Counted from the stretch's first letter, positions 26,343 to 34,467 are shown. The stretch is DNA of 64,000 nt from Runella slithyformis DSM 19594 (GCF_000218895.1 NC_015703.1:3175001-3239000); one strand, 5' to 3'. Notes: generated from the letters alone by a model not told the origin. Translations and numbers: made by a program.

Positions 26343-26870
26343 TTAAAAATCAACGATCTGACGGCTGGGCGGCGGAATGTTTGAAAAGTTGCGCAGAGAG
26401 CGGTATCGGTCGCTGCGGGCCGTGATTTGAACTTCTTTCAGTAAAAGATAGTCTTTCGGCATAACTTCCTGCGGAATGCGATTGGTCGGGTAGTCGGTAG
26501 TATTGTGGTAGACGTTTGTATACGCAAAGGAAACGGGCAGAATGTATTTGCCTTGATTTTTGGTGCGCAGGCGCGGTATTTTGGATAACCCCGCTTTGAT
26601 CTCTTCTTCAAAGCCCAAAAGTTTACCCGATTTTTTGTCCATCAATGGATAAATGACATGCACATTGCGTATCGTTCCCTTAGAATCGATCTCTAAAGAG
26701 GTAAAAATGCGCCCGTAGATACTGTTGCGAATAGCTCCTACGGGATATTGAATGTTGTTGGCCGCCAAAACGTAAAAAACGGGGTCGTCAATGGCTCCTC
26801 CTTCCTGTGAAGAGGCAGCGGGCACGATGAATGAGAACAGCAGTAAGAATAAAATAATTGATTTTTTCAT
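26343..26870 (-). CDS. Exported protein with TonB-C-terminal-like domain
   Basis: 175 residues with a signal peptide ending near PAASSQ (residue 21). The central part (VFYVLAANNIQYPVGAIRNS, then GRIFTSLEIDSKGTIRNVHV and later LSKIPRLRTKNQGKYILPVSF) matches the layout of the periplasmic C-terminal domain of TonB-like proteins, which has an xYPxxA core and a beta-strand pair. There is no transmembrane anchor or proline-rich linker, so it is not a canonical energy transducer. It may be a stand-alone TonB-C-like envelope protein. Function unknown. Confidence 0.6.
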   Translation of the reverse strand: MKKSIILFLLLFSFIVPAASSQEGGAIDDPVFYVLAANNIQYPVGAIRNSIYGRIFTSLEIDSKGTIRNVHVIYPLMDKKSGKLLGFEEEIKAGLSKIPRLRTKNQGKYILPVSFAYTNVYHNTTDYPTNRIPQEVMPKDYLLLKEVQITARSDRYRSLRNFSNIPPPSRQIVDF

Positions 26871-27012
26871 GGCTTCGGGAGTGTAGGATCAAAGCACAAT
26901 TCTACTCATTATTTTATTCATTGTCAAGTCTTTCTACCAATAAAGAAAAGCCTCAGATAGGCCGCACTGTCGGGGTAAATAAGTAGGTTTTTAAGGAAAA
27001 ATGCGAGGAAAA

Positions 27013-27037
27013 GTTGGCGGTGAAGAACACCGCCAAC
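27013..27037. terminator. Hairpin downstream of the esterase gene
   Basis: GTTGGCGGTG (27013-27022) pairs with CACCGCCAAC (27028-27037) around an AAGAA loop. It lies 29 bases past the end of the minus-strand esterase. The same GGCGGTG/CACCGCC stem recurs near 44371, so this is probably one member of a dispersed palindrome family that can also act as a terminator. Confidence 0.6.
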
Positions 27038-27065
27038 GGCAAACGAAAAGCTCACTCCTGCAAAA

Positions 27066-27938
27066 TCAATATTGGTGAAAGGCATCGGAGACGAAGCTCA
27101 ACACCGTAGGCAGGGCTTTGCGCCAGTAGGTCCAGGTATGGCCTCCGTCGTGAATGCGAAATTCGTGCGGAATCTCTTTTTTGCGCATGGCAATGTGTAC
27201 CAATGAATTGCCTTCAAACAGAAAGTCATCGTCGCCGCAGTCAATGTACCAGCGAACGGCCTTCTTTTGATCGTCGGGCACGTTTTTGATCAATTCCAAC
27301 ACACTTTGGCGTTTAAAGTACGCCTCAATTTCGGCGTCGGTATAGGTCACGTCGGGTTTGGCTCTTTTCAACGCGGTCTTGGTGTCCTCCACGGTCATCG
27401 GTCCGGTGGCGGCGCTGAGCGGACAGGCCGACGAGAACAATTCGGGATGATGCAGTGCGTACGTAAACGAGCCGCCGCCGCCCATGGAGAGTCCGGCAAT
27501 GGCCCGGAAGCGTTTTTCGGTCTTGATACGATAGGTCTTTTCTACGTACGGCATGAGTTCCTGAAAAAAGAAGTCTTCATAACGCCACTCGTTTCGGGCG
27601 TCGTTGGCGTAGCCGCGGGTGCCGGTGTTGGCATCGGGCATCACGATGATCATGGGCGTGGCGGTGCCTTCACTGAAAGCTTTGTCGGCTATCTGCTGTA
27701 CTTCCCCAAACTGTACCCAGCCCGTTTGGTCGTCGCCGGCCCCGTGGAGCAGGTACAATACGGGATAGGTGCGCTGAGAAGATTCGTAATTGGGCGGCAG
27801 GTAAATGGCAAATTTTCGGTCGCTTTTCAGGATCCTGCTCGGTACACTCAGGTTGTCGAAGACCTTGCTCGACTGAGCCACCAACAGGTGGGTGGCCGCC
27901 AACAACGCCGCTGCGGTCAAAAGAAAGGATTTTGTCAT
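27066..27938 (-). CDS. Secreted esterase of the esterase D/feruloyl-esterase-like family
   Basis: 290 residues from the ATG complementary to 27936-27938; the longer open frame adds 40 residues before the real signal peptide (MTKSFLLTAAALLAATHLLVAQ). Family motifs are present: YPVLYLLHGAGDDQTGW, MIIVMPDANTG, GLSMGGGGSF with the nucleophilic Ser, CGDDDFL for the acid and HDGGHTWTYW for the catalytic His. These enzymes cleave esters of carbohydrates or small acyl groups, often on plant polysaccharide, in the periplasm or outside the cell. It stands 135 bases from the caspase-like gene on the same strand. Confidence 0.92.
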   Translation of the reverse strand: MTKSFLLTAAALLAATHLLVAQSSKVFDNLSVPSRILKSDRKFAIYLPPNYESSQRTYPVLYLLHGAGDDQTGWVQFGEVQQIADKAFSEGTATPMIIVMPDANTGTRGYANDARNEWRYEDFFFQELMPYVEKTYRIKTEKRFRAIAGLSMGGGGSFTYALHHPELFSSACPLSAATGPMTVEDTKTALKRAKPDVTYTDAEIEAYFKRQSVLELIKNVPDDQKKAVRWYIDCGDDDFLFEGNSLVHIAMRKKEIPHEFRIHDGGHTWTYWRKALPTVLSFVSDAFHQY

Positions 27939-28073
27939 TGTGTTGTAAGGTTTAAAGGTAGTGTCAAAACAGTAAGCGTAGGCCTCCATACCTGCCCCGC
28001 ATGTATGCGGACACAGGGCATGAAGTAAAGGAGCACATACCCCTGATTTAACCTGCAAATGAGGATTTTACTT

Positions 28074-29171
28074 TTACCGCCTTACTTTAATGTTGTCGGG
28101 GGCTACCCACTCGTTCCACTCGCTGCCGTAATCGTCGTATTGGATGAAGTGCAGGCAGGAGAATTTTTTGATGACCTTGGCCGGATACCATTTTTTGTCG
28201 GTCGCCGAGCAGACGCTGACCGGGCTGCCAACGGCCATGTTTTTGGGGCAGGTGTAGGGTTTGAGCCGGGCGGCTTCTACGTTATCGGTTTCGTTGTTGG
28301 TGTAGCTGTAAAAGCGCACGGTAAACGAGCCGTTTTTTTCGGCCCCAATGATAAATCCGAGCCACGGAGTGCCGTCATAATCGGCCCACACGCGCTGTCC
28401 GATGCGTGCGTTTTTTTTGGCGGGTACGCCCGTGGCAATGGCTTGGTCCTGCATTGTTTTGGGGACGAAATAAGTTGCTTTTTGCCCTTCCGCAATGGCC
28501 ATTTCTTCGTCGATGTAGGCGGCGAGTTCACCGACCGTAATGCGGCCGTTGCCGTCGGTATCGACAAAATTCTGACCCTGAAGGCCGTACAGTAAAGCGT
28601 TGGAGAAGGTCCAGTTGCCGGTAGAAACGTTGGTGGGAACGACAGACGTAAGCGCTGCGTAGTTTTTAGCGGGGTATTTTTGGGCCTCTTCCGCCAGGCC
28701 GCCCGAGTTGCAGCAATCGGCCGTCAAGTAGGCCGTTTTGCCGGCAAAGTGGGTATTTACGCTGCGTACGATCTCCTCGGCCGTCCAGTCGGCTCCTTTG
28801 TGATTGGCAAAGCATACTTTCCCGGCGTCGTTTTTGTAGCCGTGGCCGCAGTAGTAAAAAAACAGCACGTCGTCTTTGCCGGCCTTTTTCAAAAAGGAGA
28901 CAAACGCCTCCCGAACGGCTTGGGTAGTGGCCTGTCCGTCTTTGAGGTAGACCATCTGCTGACTCGGCACGCCCTGCTTTTCGAAAAACGCCTTGATCTT
29001 GGCATCGACTCGCCCTTTTTTCTCAAACGAAGGAAAGCTGTTGGCATCGGCCCATTCCAACACCCCCACCATAAATACCCACGTACGTTGCGGGTTAAAT
29101 CCCGAACCGGGTTGGGCAACGGCCAAAAGAGCCAAAAAACAGAAGGAAAGCGTAAGGACAAAGTTTCTCAT
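28074..29171 (-). CDS. Secreted caspase-like (C14) peptidase with two C-terminal Tudor-like modules
   Basis: 365 residues with a signal peptide ending near LLAVAQ (residue 20). Residues about 28-235 are a caspase/metacaspase-type p20 domain: YYCGHGY gives the catalytic His110, and ADCCNSGG gives Cys154 in the D-x-C-x-S-G position. NFVDTDGNGRITVGEL (201-216) is an EF-hand-like calcium loop with Asp204, Asp206, Asn208, Arg210, Thr212 and Glu215 at loop positions; this insertion is common in bacterial caspase-family proteins. After it come two beta-barrel modules, about 256-306 (IGQRVWADYDGTPWLGFIIG) and 313-364 (VGSPVSVCSATDKKWYPAKV, with YDDYGSEWNEWV). Both have the W-Y/F-x-A-x-V and Y-D-x-x pattern of Tudor/agenet folds. 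It is expected to cut proteins after Lys/Arg outside the cytoplasm, with calcium dependence possible. The target is unknown. Confidence 0.85.
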   Translation of the reverse strand: MRNFVLTLSFCFLALLAVAQPGSGFNPQRTWVFMVGVLEWADANSFPSFEKKGRVDAKIKAFFEKQGVPSQQMVYLKDGQATTQAVREAFVSFLKKAGKDDVLFFYYCGHGYKNDAGKVCFANHKGADWTAEEIVRSVNTHFAGKTAYLTADCCNSGGLAEEAQKYPAKNYAALTSVVPTNVSTGNWTFSNALLYGLQGQNFVDTDGNGRITVGELAAYIDEEMAIAEGQKATYFVPKTMQDQAIATGVPAKKNARIGQRVWADYDGTPWLGFIIGAEKNGSFTVRFYSYTNNETDNVEAARLKPYTCPKNMAVGSPVSVCSATDKKWYPAKVIKKFSCLHFIQYDDYGSEWNEWVAPDNIKVRR

Positions 29172-29265
29172 AGGGATAATAACGGGATCGGTTACGTAGT
29201 CCCAAAAGTAACGAAACTGTACCTTTAGTATGCCTTTTACGGGAAAGAATTCAGGAAAAATTTCT

Positions 29266-29718
29266 CTATTTTGTAATGGGCGTCGAGTGCATTTGGGTCA
29301 GCCGCCACCGACGGTCTTTTCGCACCAGGATGGCGCTTTCAAGCCACCGAACGGTGCGTTTTTCGTGCGTTTCGGTGTGGGTCAGTGTGGCTGTGTTGTA
29401 ATACCCCACCCAGGCAATGTCCTTTCTGACGGTAAAGTTGATAAATCGGAAGGCGTTGGTTCGTACCCAGACCCGTTTTTGGGCCTGCCGTTTAGCCACG
29501 AAATTTCGCAGGGTGTCGGTGGTCCAAAGATAGCCTACTTCGTAGAGGCCGAAATCAGGGGTGCAGTTTCGCTCCATGTATTGGAGGTCGTTTTGGGAAA
29601 ACAATTCAAAGAAGTCAGCAATGACCTGTTTGATGGCCACGGTATCTTTGGCCAATGTTTGGGAGAAACCGCCCAGGGGAGCGAATGCCAGGAAGAGGAT
29701 AAACAGCCGTTTTTTCAT
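29266..29718 (-). CDS. Exported SnoaL/NTF2-like (DUF4440-type) protein
   Basis: 150 residues with a signal peptide ending near GGFSQ (residue 20). The rest is one compact NTF2-like cone: AIKQVIADFFELFSQNDLQYME, then DFGLYEVGYLW, AWVGYYNTATLTHT, and a final WLESAILVRKDRRWRLTQMHST. The last strand with W-R-L-x-Q-M-H is typical of SnoaL-like proteins. The fold serves ligand binding or isomerase roles, so the activity cannot be deduced. It lies 94 bases upstream (in genome order) of the caspase-like gene's start and is transcribed the same way. Confidence 0.75.
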   Translation of the reverse strand: MKKRLFILFLAFAPLGGFSQTLAKDTVAIKQVIADFFELFSQNDLQYMERNCTPDFGLYEVGYLWTTDTLRNFVAKRQAQKRVWVRTNAFRFINFTVRKDIAWVGYYNTATLTHTETHEKRTVRWLESAILVRKDRRWRLTQMHSTPITK

Positions 29719-29805
29719 GGATTTGTTGTCGGTAACCCCGCAGGCTCGCCTGCGAAGGGACTCAAGGGTTATCAGGGTGCGTTTAGGGGTAACGTTGACG
29801 GGCCG

Positions 29806-30171
29806 TTAATTGTCATTCAGCAGCCATTCCTGTGCCGCATCAACGGTGTGTACTACATTCATTAAACCGCCTCGGTTCACGGCCACGGTTTCCGCAAATT
29901 TATTAATGTGCTCCTTAGGCCACGCAATCGCCAATTTTACCTTACCGCCTATCTGGGCGGCGATTTTTTCCGCGATAAAAAAACGATCCATTATTGGAAT
30001 ATCGGTTCCTTTGAGCTGTAAGATATCGATCAAAACCTTATTCACGTTCTCTTTTTCAGCTTCTTCCAGGATCATTTTTGGATAAGACATAAACTCCTCT
30101 TTGTCATACTCTCCGGTGATCACAAGGGCGAGGTAGTGTTTTCGCTTATCAAATACGTATTGACTTTTCAT
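29806..30171 (-). CDS. Small cytoplasmic STAS/SpoIIAA-like protein
   Basis: 121 residues, no signal peptide. The pattern is a beta-alpha-beta STAS-like domain: YLALVITGEYDKEEFMSYPK, NKVLIDILQLKGTDIPIMDRF, IGGKVKLAIAWPKEHINKF and a final helix with TVDAAQEWLLND. The segment VLIDILQLKGTD occupies the place of the phospho-acceptor loop of anti-sigma antagonists, with Asp and Thr but no clear regulatory Ser. No partner kinase or phosphatase is nearby. Role unknown; it may report or regulate through protein binding. Confidence 0.6.
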   Translation of the reverse strand: MKSQYVFDKRKHYLALVITGEYDKEEFMSYPKMILEEAEKENVNKVLIDILQLKGTDIPIMDRFFIAEKIAAQIGGKVKLAIAWPKEHINKFAETVAVNRGGLMNVVHTVDAAQEWLLNDN

Positions 30172-30283
30172 ATGTTTGTTGGAATGGGTAGAAGTTTGCT
30201 GATCAGTGTATGGTTCCGTTCGAGGGTTGCGTTGTATGACAGTTTGCCGCAGGGCTTTGAGGCTGTCGCTGACGGGTATTTAT

Positions 30284-30373
30284 CCTGCCGCCGATTTTCA
30301 AATAACGTAACTGACAGACACATAACCGGATCGTTACGCATTCGGTTCGTTTCCCTTCAAAATCGGCGGCAGG
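30284..30373. repeat. 15-bp perfect inverted repeat enclosing a second inverted pair
   Basis: Outer arms 30284-30298 and 30359-30373 (CCTGCCGCCGATTTT and its complement) enclose a second pair, CGTAAC near 30306 and GTTACG near 30333. It lies in the 259-base gap between the STAS-like and DUF4256 genes, both on -. It ends before the DUF4256 stop, so it could form a long structured tail on that transcript. Confidence 0.6.
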
Positions 30374-30430
30374 CATTTTTCTACTCTTTGGGTGCGGGTT
30401 TTCGGTCTTATGCAACTAAAAATCAGGCGA

Positions 30431-30997
30431 TCAAACCCGCAGCGCCCCACGGAACCCTCGGGCGGCGTAGTACGATTCGGCCCCGTTGTGGTACAGAAAG
30501 ACCGTGTCGTAGCGACGGTCACAAAAGAGAGCGCCACCCCGTTTTCTGATCTCGACGGGGGTTTGGACCCAGCTGGAGGTTTTCAGGTCAAAATTGCCCA
30601 ATTGCTGCAACTGCCGGTACTGCTCTTCCGTCAAAAGCGCAATGCCCATGTCGGCGGCCATCTCAACCGCACTGTTTTGGGGCTTGTATTCTTTCCTGGA
30701 TTCCAGGGCTTCGTGGTCGTAGCACACACTTCGGCGGCCCTTCGGACTTTCAGGCGAGCAATCCATGAAAATATATTCGTTGGTCCGGGCATCGTACCCC
30801 ACCACATCAGGCTCGCCGCCGGTGGTTTCCATGTCATCGAGCGCCCACAGTTTTTCGGGGTTGGCTTCCAGTTTTGCCAGCACAGAAGCCCATTCCAGCC
30901 CCTGATGGCGGTTCTTATTTTTCTCAAAGCGCGTTTTCAATACGCTGAGCAGTTCTTCGCGTTGCGCTGATGACAATTCTTTTTTAGGGGTATTCAT
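30431..30997 (-). CDS. DUF4256 family protein
   Basis: 188 residues from the ATG complementary to 30995-30997 (an in-frame TTG three codons earlier is less likely). The sequence follows the DUF4256 family throughout: LKTRFEKNKNRHQGLEW, DMETTGGEPDVVGYD, FMDCSPESPKGRRSVCYD, EMAADMGIALLTEEQY, WVQTPVEIRKRGGALFCD and a final AESYYAARGFRGALRV. No signal peptide, so it is cytoplasmic. The family has no established function. It is immediately upstream-adjacent to the decayed AHSA1/ArsR pair, with which such proteins often share neighbourhoods. Confidence 0.85.
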   Translation of the reverse strand: MNTPKKELSSAQREELLSVLKTRFEKNKNRHQGLEWASVLAKLEANPEKLWALDDMETTGGEPDVVGYDARTNEYIFMDCSPESPKGRRSVCYDHEALESRKEYKPQNSAVEMAADMGIALLTEEQYRQLQQLGNFDLKTSSWVQTPVEIRKRGGALFCDRRYDTVFLYHNGAESYYAARGFRGALRV

Positions 30998-31013
30998 GGT
31001 GTTCAAGGCCTGC

Positions 31014-31315
31014 TTATTTTAAGTGATTGACAATGTCCTGCAGTCGGTTGTGGGCCATATTGATAGCTTCAGGAGTTGGTCTCGGTCGGCCACGGAGCGG
31101 CAGACGATCTGCATGCCCATCGGGTCGGTGGTTTCAAACTGATAGCTGCCGTGCTTTTTGTTTTCCGGTTTCAGCACCTTCGTGCCCATCCACTGCTCCA
31201 CAAGGGTGGGGTCTTCGTAGGCTTTGAACAGTAATTCCGGGGGCAGATCAAACTCCCTGGTGACGGTCAGGTCCTGTTGGCCGTCTTCGGCGTGGATTTT
31301 TGTTTTTCGTTCCAT
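31014..31315 (-). pseudogene. AHSA1/SRPBCC-domain protein with internal deletions
   Basis: The start is intact (MERKTKIHAEDGQQDLTVTREF, then PELLFKAYEDPTLVEQWMG and ENKKHGSYQFETTDPMG). The sequence then jumps directly to MQIVCRSVADRDQLLKL, missing about 45-50 residues that normally lie between these two blocks. After LLKL a second deletion changes the frame. The lost frame still reads NMAHNRLQDIVNHLK and stops at 31014-31016, exactly the family's C-terminus. The current frame ends at 31019 after 98 residues. Two separate deletions in one small gene indicate decay. Its start lies four bases from the stop of the ArsR fragment, the usual operon order. Confidence 0.85.
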
Positions 31316-31319
31316 GCTG

Positions 31320-31517
31320 TTATTCCGGTTTGTAGTTTTTCATGAGGGCTTCCAATGTGTTGAATCGGTCGTCCCACAGTTGGCGAAACGGCTCCAGGAA
31401 GTCGGCGACTTCTTTCATGCTTTGGGCGTTGAGGTGGTAGTAAATTTCCCGACCGTTTTGCCGTTGTTGGAGCAATTCACATTCGGTGAGTATTTGCAGG
31501 TGTTTGGAAACGGTCGG
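31320..31517 (-). pseudogene. ArsR-family regulator, 5'-truncated
   Basis: Reading the minus strand, the frame ending at 31320 gives [20 protein letters not shown], then [20 protein letters not shown] and [20 protein letters not shown]. These are the recognition helix, wing and C-terminal helix of an ArsR repressor of the type that precedes AHSA1 genes. The N-terminal part (dimer helix and first HTH helices, about 40-45 residues) is missing. Upstream the frame meets a TGA within about 15 codons and has no start codon. The break falls where the palindromic structure at 31512-31608 begins, suggesting the promoter-proximal half was lost in a rearrangement there. Confidence 0.8.
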
Positions 31518-31608
31518 GCATACGAAGCACCATACAGTTCAAATGTAGTAAAAAAGCTTCAGACGAAGCACTGAACCCCGCCTGATGCAAAACCGTTGTT
31601 AGATGCCG
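31512..31608. repeat. Imperfect palindrome resembling an integron attC-like repeat, truncated at the ArsR fragment
   Basis: One end carries CCGTTGTTAGATGCC; GTTAGAT fits the GTTRRRY end motif of attC sites. GAAGCAC occurs twice inside (near 31524 and 31565). An arm CCCCGCCTGATGC near 31576 roughly mirrors the GGTCGGGCAT that begins the other side at 31512. I recall similar TAACAACGG-type repeats in Bacteroidetes gene-cassette regions. No integrase is in the window and only one full end motif is visible, so the identification is tentative. Confidence 0.4.
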
Positions 31609-31723
31609 GCGTTCTGTCTGTCGATGTTTACTAATGTCTTTGTTCATGAATATAGCGCAAAACTGATAAAAATATTGATGATAACACTTCTACCAGCTAT
31701 TTTACAAAGACTTGGGAGAATAA

Positions 31724-32089
31724 TTAACCCATTGAATGGAAGCCCACCTTGTTTCCTTCTGTGTCAATAAAAAGCGCAATGAAGCCGTTGCCGCCAATAG
31801 CGGTTTTCGGTAGAATAACTTTTCCACCGGCACTTTCTACTCTGCCTAATGGAACTGAAAGGTCTTTTCCACCATCCAGGTAAATCGTTGTGCCGGTCAT
31901 TGAAGGGGCAAAGTTTTCGCCAAAACCAATTGCCCCGCCAAATCCACCGTCTTGCGGATCGGACGGTAAATAGGCATATTGCCTATTAGGATCGTCGTGA
32001 ATTTGAACGTCCAGCACTTTTGTGTAAAAAGCTTTGGCTCTTTCGAAGTCTGTAGCCGGTATTTCAAACCAGTTTAGAGTAGTTACCAT
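31724..32089 (-). CDS. VOC-family (glyoxalase/bleomycin-resistance fold) protein
   Basis: 121 residues. It opens with LNWFEIPATDFERAKAFYTK and continues through IYLDGGKDLSVPLGRVESAGG, then IALFIDTEGNKVGFHS, the typical two-module betaalphabetabetabeta pattern of VOC proteins with the terminal D-x-E-G-N-x-x-G-x-H/L. Proteins of this kind include glyoxalases, dioxygenases and antibiotic-binding proteins; the specific reaction cannot be told. The DNA is A+T-richer than the surrounding genes. It is the last gene of a four-gene minus-strand operon with quinone oxidoreductase, Ohr and SDR genes (gap of 48 bases). Confidence 0.9.
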   Translation of the reverse strand: MVTTLNWFEIPATDFERAKAFYTKVLDVQIHDDPNRQYAYLPSDPQDGGFGGAIGFGENFAPSMTGTTIYLDGGKDLSVPLGRVESAGGKVILPKTAIGGNGFIALFIDTEGNKVGFHSMG

Positions 32090-32137
32090 GTGTATTGAAA
32101 TTTAAATTATTTATGAAAAAAGTTTGTTATTTTTCTC

Positions 32138-33115
32138 TTACGGAATGAGCACTGTTTTTCCTGTTGTTTGCCTGTTTTCCATTTGTCTGTGTGCTTTTGC
32201 AGCGTCTTTTAAAGCGAAGGTTTGTCCGATGTGGACTTTCAGTTTTCCTGATGCAGTTTGCGAAAACAAGTATTGATAGGCTTCTTGCATTAAATCCGGC
32301 TTTTGGAAATAACTTGCTAAGCCAAAACCAAGCAAACTTTGGTTGTTATTTACTAGCGTAAAGGCTTCAATTGATGTAGATCCGCCGGTTGGATTCCCAA
32401 AACTTATCAGCTTACCAAAGGGCGCAAGGCAATTAAGGCTATTTCGCAGCGTTTCGCCTCCTACAGAATCTACAATTAAGTCGACTCCTTTTCCTCCTGT
32501 TGCTTCATTCACTTGTTGAACCCAGTCCGATTCTGTATAATTTATCAATTCATCTGCACCCAATGATTTGGCAATCGCAAGTTTTTCTGCATTACTTGCG
32601 GTAGCTATTATTTTAGCTGCGCCCATTTGTTTTGCAATTTGCAATTGTAGTGTACCCACGCCGCCTGCTGCTGCGTGTATTAGCACAGTTTGTCCGGCTT
32701 GTAGTTTCGCGCCGTCTTTCAACAGTAGGTATGCGGTAAGGCCTTGAACTTGCAACCCCAGAGATTCCCGGGCAGAGATTGCAGGTGGAATAACTGCTGC
32801 CAGATAAGCGGCTGTCACAGCATATTCAGCATATCCTCCGCCACCGGGAAGCATCGCAACTACACGATCTCCTACAGCAATGTTTTCGACACCTTTTCCG
32901 GCTTCGGTAACTATTCCTGCCACTTCAAAGCCGGGTAAATAAGGCAACGATACGGGAAATACATATTGATTTCGTCTTTGCATGCCGTCAGAAAAATTCA
33001 CTCCGGCGGCTTCTACTTTTATCACAATTTGCCCATCGCCGGCAGTAGGCACTGCTACCTCGTGTAAGGTCAACTTTTCAGGACCTCCAAATTCATTTAC
33101 TATTATCCGGTTCAT
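32138..33115 (-). CDS. Zinc-less quinone oxidoreductase / enoyl-reductase-type MDR protein
   Basis: 325 residues of the medium-chain dehydrogenase/reductase superfamily. The N-terminal GroES-like domain (MNRIIVNEFGGPEKLTLHEV; LPYLPGFEVAGIVTEAG) lacks the structural and catalytic zinc cysteines, as in NADPH:quinone reductases. The Rossmann domain has HAAAGGVGTLQLQIAK for NADPH binding and IIATASNAEKLAIAKSLGAD. It would reduce quinones or other electrophiles with NADPH in the cytoplasm. The gene lies in the A+T-rich island and is flanked by VOC and Ohr genes on the same strand, consistent with a joint detoxification role. Confidence 0.92.
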   Translation of the reverse strand: MNRIIVNEFGGPEKLTLHEVAVPTAGDGQIVIKVEAAGVNFSDGMQRRNQYVFPVSLPYLPGFEVAGIVTEAGKGVENIAVGDRVVAMLPGGGGYAEYAVTAAYLAAVIPPAISARESLGLQVQGLTAYLLLKDGAKLQAGQTVLIHAAAGGVGTLQLQIAKQMGAAKIIATASNAEKLAIAKSLGADELINYTESDWVQQVNEATGGKGVDLIVDSVGGETLRNSLNCLAPFGKLISFGNPTGGSTSIEAFTLVNNNQSLLGFGLASYFQKPDLMQEAYQYLFSQTASGKLKVHIGQTFALKDAAKAHRQMENRQTTGKTVLIP

Positions 33116-33134
33116 TGTTTTTATCGTTTTTTAA

Positions 33135-33551
33135 TTAGTCTGATACAACTTCATAAATGGCGTTGATATTTCCTTTGGTTGCTTTTGAATAAGAACAAAT
33201 CGATTTAGTCGCTTCTACCAGTTTTTTAGCCGTATCGTAGTCTACGTCATTTATTTTAACCAGAAGATGGGCTCCAAGATCATAATTACCGCTATCATGT
33301 AATACACCAATTTTAGCCGTTACCAACACTTCTCCAATTTTAACTTTTTCGATTCCTGCAGCAATTGTCACACTTGTTCCAAAACAAGCTGACCAAGCCG
33401 CTGCAAATAGTTGTTCGGGATTTGTTGCGTCACCGGCACCACCCATTTCTTTGGGAAATCTGATGTCTATATCCAATAAGCCGTCTGATGATTTTGCGTG
33501 ACCGTTGCGTCCTGCTATCGTTGTCACTTCGGCTTCATAAATTTTTTCCAT
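33135..33551 (-). CDS. Organic hydroperoxide resistance protein (Ohr/OsmC)
   Basis: 138 residues, standard for Ohr. It starts MEKIYEAEVTTIAGRNGHAK and contains PEQLFAAAWSACFGTSV with the peroxidatic Cys56, and KSICSYSKATKGN with the resolving Cys119. The MGGAGDATNPEQLF loop carries the usual Arg/Glu neighbourhood (Arg31, Glu47). Ohr reduces organic peroxides using lipoylated proteins as electron donors. It lies between the quinone oxidoreductase and SDR genes with gaps of about 20 bases, so these are co-transcribed. A hand count of the line starting at 33181 gives 22 G+C in 60, against 34 in 60 for a line in the GH2 gene, illustrating its different composition. Confidence 0.93.
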   Translation of the reverse strand: MEKIYEAEVTTIAGRNGHAKSSDGLLDIDIRFPKEMGGAGDATNPEQLFAAAWSACFGTSVTIAAGIEKVKIGEVLVTAKIGVLHDSGNYDLGAHLLVKINDVDYDTAKKLVEATKSICSYSKATKGNINAIYEVVSD

Positions 33552-33573
33552 TTTTTTAAAATTTAATTATTTC

Positions 33574-34467
33574 TCAGTTGTTAATATTCAGTTCGCTAAG
33601 TCCAAAATTTTGAAGTACTTCCGCTTGCACTTGTTTTGCAGTTTCATTTATGATTTCGGTAACCCCTCCCATCATTTTATCTACTACTGTTCTCAAAGGG
33701 CGTGTGCCCTTGGGCATTTCTATCAATTTTACTATTGCTGCTGCGACCTGTTCAGGCTTATTAGGAATGTTTGAATCGGCCATCATAGCCATAATTGTTT
33801 GAGAAGAGGTATTGAGAAGTTCTGCTGATTTGCCATATTCCGCTGCTACATCCAGGTTGCCCGGAGGATAGAATTTTTGAAATAACTCTGTAGGAAAAGC
33901 ACCCGGTTGAACAATTGCAACATCAATTCCCAAAGGTTTTAACTCGTAAGCTAAGTTTTCGCTTAATGCTTCCACCGCCCATTTTGTCGCATTGTACACA
34001 CCTCCAAATGGGATAATGATTCTGCCCAATACGCTTGAGGTTTGGATAATTAAACCACTTCCTTGTTTTCGAAGAGTAGGCAAGAATGCATTGTTTATTC
34101 TAACTGATCCAAAAGCATTTACTTCAAAAAGCGCTTTGTAGTCGTTTACAGTAAAGGCTTCCTGTATGCCCCCACCATAAATACCTGCATTATTGATGAT
34201 GACATCAATGCTTCCGCCGGTTTCCTCCAGAATTTGTTTTTTTGCTTTTTCAACGCTGTCGTCAGAGGTCACATCCAACTCAACTACGCGAAGGTCTACT
34301 TTCTGTGTTTTCGCCCAACTAAGTAAAGCGTCTTTTTGTGGCTTGTTATGGCCGTTAATGTTTCTCATTGTTGCATAGACTGTATGCCCGTTTTGTGCAA
34401 GAAGTTTGGCTGTGATGTTGCCGAAACCTGTACTTGCTCCAGTAATTAAAATGATTTTACTTGACAT
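33574..34467 (-). CDS. Short-chain dehydrogenase/reductase (SDR)
   Basis: 297 residues. The classical SDR elements are visible: TGASTGFG (9-16) for cofactor binding, NNAG in IDVIINNAGIYGGG, a Ser in TSSVLGR and the catalytic YNATK. The long C-terminal part (PGAFPTELFQKFYPPGN onward) is typical of the family members described as oxidoreductases of unknown substrate in Bacteroidetes. As first gene of the operon, it is divergent from the HxlR regulator at 34552 across an 84-base intergenic region, where an operator is expected. Confidence 0.92.
   Translation of the reverse strand: MSSKIILITGASTGFGNITAKLLAQNGHTVYATMRNINGHNKPQKDALLSWAKTQKVDLRVVELDVTSDDSVEKAKKQILEETGGSIDVIINNAGIYGGGIQEAFTVNDYKALFEVNAFGSVRINNAFLPTLRKQGSGLIIQTSSVLGRIIIPFGGVYNATKWAVEALSENLAYELKPLGIDVAIVQPGAFPTELFQKFYPPGNLDVAAEYGKSAELLNTSSQTIMAMMADSNIPNKPEQVAAAIVKLIEMPKGTRPLRTVVDKMMGGVTEIINETAKQVQAEVLQNFGLSELNINN

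Noticed and set aside
29739-29754. CGCAGGC/GCCTGCG mini-hairpin between two minus-strand genes
   Set aside because: Seven base pairs with a two-base loop and no T-run; likely chance.
31224-31574. 116-codon frame on + across the ArsR fragment
   Set aside because: The minus strand gives a clear ArsR C-terminus, so this is a shadow.
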